From the NCBI RefSeq assembly GCF_008704205.1, contig NZ_VXLC01000023.1, positions 62,001-126,000 on the forward strand: a DNA stretch of 64,000 nt, written 5' to 3'. Below are positions 58,494-64,000 of this stretch, piece by piece. This DNA is from Nocardia colli. Lineage in GTDB: Bacteria; Actinomycetota; Actinomycetes; Mycobacteriales; Mycobacteriaceae. A model generated the notes under the pieces. The model was not told the origin of the DNA, did not search any database, and worked only from the letters and a program-made list of their open reading frames with translations. The stretch's first letter is position 1; every line of letters begins with the position of its first letter. Both the position numbers and the translations under genes were made by a program.

Positions 58494-61400
58494 ATGGCGG
58501 ACCAAACTTCCAGCAACAGCGGCTATCCGAGGGTCGACCTCGGTGCCGGAGCGACGTTCCCCGAGATGGAACGCCGCGTGCTAGACGCATGGGCGGCCGC
58601 CGACACCTTCCGCGCGAGCATCGAAAACCGTTCCGGGGCAGCGGAGTTCGTCTTCTACGACGGACCGCCGTTTGCGAACGGGCTGCCGCATTACGGGCAT
58701 TTGCTCACCGGATACGTCAAAGATCTCGTCCCGCGTTTCCAGACGATGCGCGGCAAGCGCGTCGACCGGCGTTTCGGCTGGGATTGTCACGGATTGCCCG
58801 CGGAACTCGAGGCGGAAAAGCAGCTCGGTATCACGGACAAATCACAGATCGAAGCAATGGGGCTCGCCGAATTCAACGCGGCCACTAAATCTTCCGTGCT
58901 CCGCTACACCGGCGAATGGCGCGATTACGTGACGCGTCAGGCTCGTTGGGTCGACTTCGACAACGACTACAAGACACTCGATCTCGACTTCATGGAGTCG
59001 GTGATGTGGGCGTTCAAGTCGCTGCACGAGAAGGGGCTGATCTACCAAGGTTTCCGGGTACTGCCCTACAGCTGGTACGAGCAGACACCGCTGTCCAATC
59101 AGGAAACCCGGCTCGACGACGCGTACAAGATGCGCCAGGATCCGGCGGTCACCGTCGACATGCCGCTGCGCGTGCCGGCCGACCATCCGCTGCACGCGCT
59201 CGACGGCGCCAACGCGTTGATCTGGACCACCACCCCGTGGACCCTGCCGTCGAACCTCGCGATCGCCGTGCACCCCGACGTGCGCTACGTGCACCTGCGC
59301 GGCACCGACGGCAAGCGTTATCTGCTGGCCGCCGAACGCGTGTCGCACTACACCCGCGAATTCGGCGACGAGCCGGAGGTGCTCGGCGAGTACGACGGCG
59401 CGGCGCTGACCGACCTGGCCTACGACCCGCCGTTCGACTTCTTCGCCGGCCACCCGCGCGCGCACCGCGTGCTGAACGCCGACTACGTGACCACCGACTC
59501 CGGCACCGGAATCGTGCACCTCGCACCGGCATTCGGTGAGGAGGACATGGACGTCGCGACGGCCAACGGCATCGAGATCGTGCAACCGCTCGATCAGGGC
59601 GGCAAGTTCACCTCGATGGTGCCGCCGTACGAGGGCCTGATGGTGTTCGACGCCAACCCGGTGATCATCAAGGACCTCAAGGCCGCCGGAAAGCTGTTGC
59701 GGCACGAGACGATCGAGCACTCCTACCCGCACAGCTGGCGCTCCGGGCAGCCGCTGATCTACATGGCGGTGCCGTCCTGGTTCGTCGCGGTCACCACGTT
59801 CCGTGACCGGATGGTCGAGCTGAACCAGCGGATCTCCTGGGTGCCCGAGCACATGAAGGACGGCCAGTTCGGCAAGTGGCTGGAGGGTGCGCGGGACTGG
59901 AACATCAGCCGTAACCGCTACTGGGGCAGCCCGATCCCGGTGTGGGTGTCCGACGATCCGGCCTACCCGCGCACCGACGTCTACGGCTCGCTGGACGAGC
60001 TGGAGCGCGACTTCGGCGTGCGCCCGACCGATCTGCACCGGCCGATGATCGACGAGCTGACCCGCCCGAATCCCGATGACCCGACGGGCAACTCGACCAT
60101 GCGCCGGGTGCCCGAGGTGCTCGACTGCTGGTTCGAGTCCGGCTCCATGCCGTTCGCCCAGGTGCACTACCCGTTCGAGAACACCGAGTGGTTCGACAGT
60201 CACTTCCCGGGCGACTTCATCGTCGAGTACAACGGGCAGACCCGCGGCTGGTTCTACAACCTGCACGTGCTCTCGACCGCGCTGTTCGACAGTCCGGCGT
60301 TCAAAACCGTTGTCGCGCACGGCATCGTGCTCGGTGACGACGGCCTGAAGATGAGCAAGTCCAAGGGCAACTACCCGAACGTCAACGAGGTGTTCGACCG
60401 GGACGGCTCGGACGCGATGCGCTGGTTCCTGATGAGCTCGCCGATCCTGCGCGGCGGCAACCTCATCGTCACCGAGCGCGGCATCCGCGAGGGCGTCAGC
60501 CATGCGCTGCGGCCGCTGTGGAACGCGTGGACCTTCCTGCAGCTCTACGCCTCGAAACCCGGTACCTGGCGCACGGATTCGCCGAACGTGCTCGATCGTT
60601 ACATCCTGGCCAAGCTCGCGCAGACCCGGGATACGATGACCGAGGCGTTCGAGACCTACGACATCGCCGGCGCCTGCGACGAGCTGCGCGGGTTCGCCGA
60701 CGCGCTCACCAATTGGTATGTGCGCCGGTCGCGTTCGCGCTTCTGGAGCGAGGAGCCGGATGCGGTGGACACGCTGCACACGGTGCTAGAGGTGGTCACC
60801 CGGCTGGCCGCGCCGCTGCTTCCGCTGATCACCGAGGTGATCTGGCGCGGGCTCACCGGCGGCGAGTCGGTGCACCTGACCGACTGGCCGAAAGACGGTG
60901 AGCTGCCTGCGGATCCGGAGCTGGTCGCCGCGATGGACGAGGCCAGGGTGGTCTGCTCGACGGTGCTGAGCCTGCGCAAGGCGCAGAACCTGCGGGTGCG
61001 GCTGCCGCTGGCCGAGGTCACCATCGCCGCGGCCGACGCCGAGCGGTTGGCGCCGTACGCCGACATCATCGCCGACGAGGTCAACGTCAAGAAGGTCGAC
61101 CTGACCACCGACGTCGCCGTGCACGGCCGCTTCGAACTGGTGGTGAACGCCCGGGCCGCCGGTCCGCGCCTCGGCAAGCAGGTGCAGACGGTGATCAAGG
61201 CGGTCAAGGCCGGCGAATGGTCCGAGGACGCCGCCGGTGTCGTCACCGCCGCCGGAATCGCCCTGCTCCCGGAGGAATACACCCAGCGCCTGGTCGCCGC
61301 CGAACCCGAGTCCACCGCCGCGCTGCCCGGCAATGCCGGTCTGGTGGTGCTGAATTCGGTGGTGACCGAGGAACTGGAGGCCGAGGGCTGGGCCCGCGAC

Positions 61401-61625
61401 CTCATCCGCGACCTCCAGGAGACCCGGAAGTCGTTGGGGCTGGACGTATCCGACCGGATCACCGTGGTGCTCGAGGTGCCCGCCGATCGGGCCGGGTGGG
61501 CCGAGACCCATCGCGGCCTGATCGCGGGCGAGGTGCTCGCCACCACGCTCACCCTGGGTGCAGCGGGCGCCGACGCCGCCGAGCTGGTCGGGGGAGTGCG
61601 CGCACAGGTCACCAAGGCCGGATAG
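58494..61625 (+). CDS. ileS: Isoleucyl-tRNA synthetase, eukaryote-like (IleS2) type
   Basis: Charges tRNA-Ile. The 1043-residue protein has PHYGH (HIGH motif) at 65-69, GWDCHGLPAE, the editing domain with IWTTTPWTLPSNLAIAVHPD, and KMSKS at 619-623. The length and lack of a C-terminal Cys4 zinc site fit the IleS2 group, whose members are typically insensitive to mupirocin, as in mycobacteria. ATG at 58494 has GAGGAG about 10 bases upstream, and the T-box leader ends at this site. A longer upstream frame overlaps the T-box and is not coding. Confidence 0.96.
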   Translation: MADQTSSNSGYPRVDLGAGATFPEMERRVLDAWAAADTFRASIENRSGAAEFVFYDGPPFANGLPHYGHLLTGYVKDLVPRFQTMRGKRVDRRFGWDCHGLPAELEAEKQLGITDKSQIEAMGLAEFNAATKSSVLRYTGEWRDYVTRQARWVDFDNDYKTLDLDFMESVMWAFKSLHEKGLIYQGFRVLPYSWYEQTPLSNQETRLDDAYKMRQDPAVTVDMPLRVPADHPLHALDGANALIWTTTPWTLPSNLAIAVHPDVRYVHLRGTDGKRYLLAAERVSHYTREFGDEPEVLGEYDGAALTDLAYDPPFDFFAGHPRAHRVLNADYVTTDSGTGIVHLAPAFGEEDMDVATANGIEIVQPLDQGGKFTSMVPPYEGLMVFDANPVIIKDLKAAGKLLRHETIEHSYPHSWRSGQPLIYMAVPSWFVAVTTFRDRMVELNQRISWVPEHMKDGQFGKWLEGARDWNISRNRYWGSPIPVWVSDDPAYPRTDVYGSLDELERDFGVRPTDLHRPMIDELTRPNPDDPTGNSTMRRVPEVLDCWFESGSMPFAQVHYPFENTEWFDSHFPGDFIVEYNGQTRGWFYNLHVLSTALFDSPAFKTVVAHGIVLGDDGLKMSKSKGNYPNVNEVFDRDGSDAMRWFLMSSPILRGGNLIVTERGIREGVSHALRPLWNAWTFLQLYASKPGTWRTDSPNVLDRYILAKLAQTRDTMTEAFETYDIAGACDELRGFADALTNWYVRRSRSRFWSEEPDAVDTLHTVLEVVTRLAAPLLPLITEVIWRGLTGGESVHLTDWPKDGELPADPELVAAMDEARVVCSTVLSLRKAQNLRVRLPLAEVTIAAADAERLAPYADIIADEVNVKKVDLTTDVAVHGRFELVVNARAAGPRLGKQVQTVIKAVKAGEWSEDAAGVVTAAGIALLPEEYTQRLVAAEPESTAALPGNAGLVVLNSVVTEELEAEGWARDLIRDLQETRKSLGLDVSDRITVVLEVPADRAGWAETHRGLIAGEVLATTLTLGAAGADAAELVGGVRAQVTKAG

Positions 61626-61634
61626 TTCGACACG

Positions 61635-61666
61635 GCGAGGGCGGGGCCAGTCGGTCCCGCCCTCGC
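61635..61666. terminator. Terminator shared by ileS and the small minus-strand gene
   Basis: GCGAGGGCGGG (61635-61645) and CCCGCCCTCGC (61656-61666) form an 11-bp stem with 10-base loop. It lies 9 bases after the ileS stop and 2 bases beyond the stop of the small minus-strand gene. Confidence 0.75.
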
Positions 61667-61668
61667 GG

Positions 61669-61827
61669 TTATCCCTTGCCCCGCACCGAACCTGGCTGTG
61701 GCCGCGCCGCCGCTGCTGAATTGCCCAGCGGCGGTAGCCAATACGCGTCGGCGCTGTCCTGTCGCCGATCGCGCCGTTCGTAGCGGTGCGCCGCGACCCC
61801 GCGCTTGGCCGCCTTGTACGCGCCCAT
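61669..61827 (-). CDS. Small basic protein of 52 residues
   Basis: No family is recognised. The frame starts ATG at 61827, overlapping the SnoaL-like gene stop as TGATG, and ends exactly before a terminator hairpin. The peptide is basic (MGAYKAAKRGVAAHRYERRD) with an aromatic centre AYWLPPLG. Position and coupling support expression; nothing in the sequence shows a function, and it may be a minor or decaying gene. Confidence 0.45.
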   Translation of the reverse strand: MGAYKAAKRGVAAHRYERRDRRQDSADAYWLPPLGNSAAAARPQPGSVRGKG

Positions 61828-62243
61828 CAGGCCGGCGCCATCAGCTGCTGCATGATCGCGGCGGTGTCCAGCCAGACGTTCTCCCGGCTGATCTTGTGGT
61901 CGCGAACCTCGCAGACGTGCAGGATCCGGAAGCTGATCTGCCGATTGTTGCCCGGCACGCCGAGCAGCATGCCGGTCGCCCGGCCGTGCCACACGGATTC
62001 GTCGACGAAGAAGTCCTCGCCGTAGTACCGGTGCACGCTTTCCATCTTGTCCTCGCTGATCGCGGCGAACAGATCGCGGTAGCGCTGGGCGATCGCGTCC
62101 GGCTCGCGCAGGTTCCCTTGTGGATCGCCGACCGCGTCGTGCTCGACCTCATCGGCCAAGGTCGCCATGATCGCGTCGACATCGTTGGCCGCCTCGGCCG
62201 CACAGTGCCGCTCGAACAGCTCGTCCATCTCTTCTCTGGTCAT
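61827..62243 (-). CDS. SnoaL-like (NTF2-fold) protein
   Basis: A 138-residue NTF2-fold protein. FERHCAAEAANDVDAIMATL is the first helix pair; DEVEHDAVGDPQGNLREPDA, YRDLFAAISEDKMESVHRYY, ESVWHGRATGMLLGVPGNNR and ENVWLDTAAIMQQL complete the cone. Family members are polyketide cyclases, ester cyclases or proteins of unknown role. ATG at 62243 has GGAGG 7 bases upstream. It is divergent to a TetR regulator with operator-like sequences between, so it is probably the regulated gene. Confidence 0.85.
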   Translation of the reverse strand: MTREEMDELFERHCAAEAANDVDAIMATLADEVEHDAVGDPQGNLREPDAIAQRYRDLFAAISEDKMESVHRYYGEDFFVDESVWHGRATGMLLGVPGNNRQISFRILHVCEVRDHKISRENVWLDTAAIMQQLMAPA

Positions 62244-62261
62244 CACACGCCCTCCGGAATA

Positions 62262-62298
62262 GTGAGATTCTGCTATCGTGGTGAGATGACTTTCTCAC
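62262..62298. promoter_or_regulatory. Divergent promoter and operator of the SnoaL/TetR pair
   Basis: GTGAGAT occurs at 62262 and 62281, and GTGAGA-TGACTT-TCTCAC (62281-62298) is an inverted repeat that covers the tetR start codon. TATCGT (62274-62279) is a -10 element 6 bases before the tetR ATG, so that gene is probably leaderless and autoregulated. Confidence 0.5.
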
Positions 62299-62933
62299 GG
62301 CGAGACGAGATTCTCAATAGTGGTCGAGCGACGAATCAGAAGATGCGGACCAGGGAGGCCTTGATCACCGCCGCGCTCGAGCTCGCCCGCAACGGTCACC
62401 CGCCGTCGATCGCCGAGGTCGCCGAGGCCGCGAAGGTCTCCACCGCCACCGCCTACCGCTACTTCCCGAATCCGCAGTCGCTGTGGTCGGACATGGCCAC
62501 CCGGCAGGCCGGGTTCGCCGGTGGCTTCCCCGACCTGCTGCGTGACCTGCCCGAGGATGTGGAGGACCGCATCGAGCGGGTGGTGCGTGAGTGCTGCGCC
62601 TTCCAATTCGCCGACGAGGTGGTCTGGCGCGGCGTGCTGCGTGCGACCCTCGACCGCTGGTTCAGTCAGGTGGATGTCGCTGAGGCGGAACGGGTTCCGG
62701 TGCGCGGGGTGACCCGGCTGGAGATGGCGCGGATCGCGCTGGCCCCGCTGCGGGAGACGCTCTCGGCCGAGCGGTTCGAGCGGTTGGTGAATGCCGTCGT
62801 GCTCGTGTTCGGCGTCGAGGCGCTGGTCTCCACGCGCGATACCAGCGGGCTCGATCCCGAGGCGGCCACCGAGACGATGAGCTGGGCGGCCCGCGCGCTC
62901 GTTCGGGCCGCGATCGCCGAGTCGAAGGCGTGA
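62286..62933 (+). CDS. TetR-family transcriptional regulator
   Basis: A 215-residue repressor. The N-terminal helix-turn-helix is REALITAALELARNGHPPSI, then AEVAEAAKVSTATAYRYFPN with the TAYRYF recognition helix. The ligand domain is diverse and gives no clue to the inducer. ATG at 62286 lies inside an inverted repeat and 6 bases after a -10 element. It is divergent to the SnoaL-like gene, which it is likely to control. Confidence 0.9.
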   Translation: MTFSRRDEILNSGRATNQKMRTREALITAALELARNGHPPSIAEVAEAAKVSTATAYRYFPNPQSLWSDMATRQAGFAGGFPDLLRDLPEDVEDRIERVVRECCAFQFADEVVWRGVLRATLDRWFSQVDVAEAERVPVRGVTRLEMARIALAPLRETLSAERFERLVNAVVLVFGVEALVSTRDTSGLDPEAATETMSWAARALVRAAIAESKA

Positions 62934-62970
62934 GGGCCGTTTCGTCGGGTTCCAGCGTGTCGATCATGCC

Positions 62971-62986
62971 TGTGAGGCAGATCACA
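62971..62986 (+). promoter_or_regulatory. CRP/GlxR-type site upstream of the NlpC/P60 gene
   Basis: TGTGAGGCAGATCACA is a perfect TGTGAN6TCACA palindrome. A TATTGT -10 candidate lies at 63006-63011, which puts the site at about -40 of the predicted start, an activating position for CRP. Confidence 0.65.
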
Positions 62987-63013
62987 TGCTAGAAATTAGC
63001 TGAAGTATTGTCG

Positions 63014-63082
63014 CAGGTCCGAGGCTCGCGGCAGAATCGGACCTGGTGCTGCTGTTGCAGAGAAGTACTTCTGGGGCAGCAG
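63014..63082 (+). other. Structured 5' leader of the NlpC/P60 gene
   Basis: The 62934-63241 gap has no gene. After the predicted start it carries CAGGTCCGA/TCGGACCTG (9-bp stem, 63014-63045) and CTGCTG/CAGCAG (63049-63082) enclosing the perfect palindrome AGAAGTACTTCT (63061-63072). The remaining 160 bases to the GTG show no further strong element. No known riboswitch core was recognised. Confidence 0.5.
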
Positions 63083-63241
63083 TGAGTTCGTGGATTGTCC
63101 TACCTGAAACGCGCTGTGTCCGGCGTCGCCGCGCCGGCCGCGGCCATTGCGGCTCCTGCTGGATGACGCGGCTCGACCCAGGCGTCCGCCGGGACCGCCG
63201 GATGGCGACCCGCTCGCCGGGCCGCCGGAAGGGACGAGCAC

Positions 63242-63745
63242 GTGAACAGAAAACCCTTGCGTCGCATCGCTTTCGGATTCCTCCTAGCCACCGCCGCGAC
63301 GCTCATCCTGGCCGGACCGGGATGGTCGGACACCGGCAGCGCGACCGGCAGCGCCGAATCCCTGTCCGCCTCCGGTTCCGCCGCGATCCCGCTGCCCAGC
63401 TCGCACGGGGTAGGTGCGCTGGCCGCCGCGGTGTCGCAGACCGGAAAGCCCTACGAGTGGGGCGGCACCGGCCCGTTCACCTGGGACTGCTCCGGCCTGG
63501 TCCAGTGGGCGTTCCGGCAGGTCGGCGTCAACATTCCGCGCACCACCTGGGAACAGGCCAGAGCCGGCGCGCCCGTCCCGTTCTTCGCCCTCTCACCGGG
63601 CGACGTGGTGGTACTGAACACCGACGGTTCGCACGTCGGCATCTACGCCGGCTTCGGTCAGATCTTCAACGCCTACGACTGGGGCGTGCCGGTCGGCCTC
63701 AGCCCGCTGCGTCAGTTCGACATCTTCGCCATCCGCCGCTTCTAG
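63242..63745 (+). CDS. Secreted NlpC/P60 peptidoglycan endopeptidase
   Basis: A 167-residue wall hydrolase that cuts D-Glu-mDAP bonds in stem peptides. A Sec signal peptide covers about residues 1-30. The catalytic Cys83 lies in WDCSGLVQWAF, His131 in GSHVGIYAG and the third polar residue is Asn143 in IFNAYDWG. There is no coiled coil or SH3 domain, so this is a compact form like RipD-type proteins; all catalytic residues are intact, unlike RipD. The GTG has GGAAGGGACG about 8 bases upstream. A CRP-type site and structured leader precede it, and its TAG stop overlaps the converging galU stop at CTAG. Confidence 0.92.
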   Translation: MNRKPLRRIAFGFLLATAATLILAGPGWSDTGSATGSAESLSASGSAAIPLPSSHGVGALAAAVSQTGKPYEWGGTGPFTWDCSGLVQWAFRQVGVNIPRTTWEQARAGAPVPFFALSPGDVVVLNTDGSHVGIYAGFGQIFNAYDWGVPVGLSPLRQFDIFAIRRF

Positions 63746-64000
63746 CGGGTCTCCTCGACCAGGCTGCGCAGCAGCGGGGCGTACTTCGGATTGGCCAGCG
63801 CCGAGGCGAACTGGGCGACCAGATAGTCGGCCGGGTTGCCGGTGTCGTACCAGCTGCCACGGATCACCTGGCCGAAGACCGGGTTGTCGGCGGCGTGCAC
63901 GTTGATCGCGTCGGTCAGGTAGACCTCGCCGGAGCGGTGCTCGTACCAGGCCTTGGTCTGGGTGCGCAGCTCGTCGATGATGCCGGGCGTGACCACATAG
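63742..64000 (-). CDS. galU: UTP-glucose-1-phosphate uridylyltransferase GalU (C-terminal part)
   Basis: Only the last about 85 residues are in the window; the frame stays open to the right edge. YVVTPGIIDELR, GEVYLTDAIN and VIRGSWYDTGNPADYLVAQF are the C-terminal blocks of bacterial UDP-glucose pyrophosphorylase, which makes UDP-glucose for glycolipids, trehalose and polysaccharide. The GTG at 63996 is internal, not the start. The stop overlaps the NlpC/P60 stop by 4 bases, so the two genes converge without spacing. Confidence 0.9.
   Translation of the reverse strand, partial: YVVTPGIIDELRTQTKAWYEHRSGEVYLTDAINVHAADNPVFGQVIRGSWYDTGNPADYLVAQFASALANPKYAPLLRSLVEETR

Noticed and set aside
63014..63241. 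c-di-AMP (ydaO/yuaA) riboswitch before the NlpC/P60 gene
   Set aside because: Such leaders are common before actinobacterial wall hydrolases, but the conserved ydaO core segments are not present.
1..64000. tRNA or rRNA genes, insertion sequences or prophage genes
   Set aside because: None was recognised on either strand; no transposase, integrase or cloverleaf sequence was found by reading, although a tRNA search program was not run.

Overview
The window is a high-GC chromosomal segment of a mycolic-acid actinobacterium, most likely a Nocardia or a close relative. The evidence is the gene content and order, which follow the Mycobacterium tuberculosis Rv2179c to Rv2145c region, a short-stem T-box leader in front of ileS like that known from Nocardia ileS, and a CrtO that resembles the Rhodococcus enzyme. 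The species assignment is inference; gene families were recognised by reading, without database searches.

Layout. 1-6.0 kb: end of qcrB (cytochrome bc1), RNase AS, aroG, pknL with PASTA repeats, and an Rv2175c-like regulator. 6.1-11.8 kb, minus strand: crtB, mptA, crtI and idsA2, a carotenoid operon with a lipomannan mannosyltransferase inside it. 11.8-15.3 kb: metF, a secreted S15 hydrolase and a repeat-rich gap. 15.3-29.4 kb, minus strand: a tightly packed 13-gene operon with two ABC importers, four luciferase-like flavin monooxygenases, a DUF1684 protein and a 79-residue small protein. Its leader holds an S-box (SAM-I-like) riboswitch, a 28-codon leader peptide and a 27-codon mini-ORF, so it is probably an organosulfur acquisition system. 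29.8-35.7 kb: a secreted protein, then a second carotenoid group (glycosyltransferase, cruF-like, crtO) with lppM inside it, then a GNAT. 35.8-36.8 kb: a HEPN protein behind a LexA-like box, and a DUF3040 membrane protein. 37.2-58.2 kb: the division and cell wall (dcw) cluster mraZ-rsmH-ftsL-ftsI-murE-murF-mraY-murD-ftsW-murG-murC-ftsQ-ftsZ-pgeF-yggS-sepF-yggT-wag31 and a small membrane protein. 58.3-61.6 kb: T-box and ileS. 61.7-64 kb: a SnoaL/TetR divergon, an NlpC/P60 hydrolase behind a perfect CRP-type site, and the end of galU.

How it works together. The dcw genes make and polymerise lipid-II and assemble the septum and growing poles. Two repeat systems cut across the map. A 74-80 bp palindrome occurs four times in intergenic DNA. 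An 84-bp mini-ORF beginning MSERSER occurs twice, each time with its stop overlapping the start of the next gene as ATGA. Compared with M. tuberculosis, the carotenoid genes surround mptA and lppM, and the sulfur-type operon lies between metF and lppM.

Most interesting for follow-up: the double sulfur leader (riboswitch whose closing helix overlaps the ribosome site of a leader peptide), the paired mini-ORFs, the palindrome family, the LexA-like box before the HEPN gene, and the two MraZ-box arrays upstream of mraZ.
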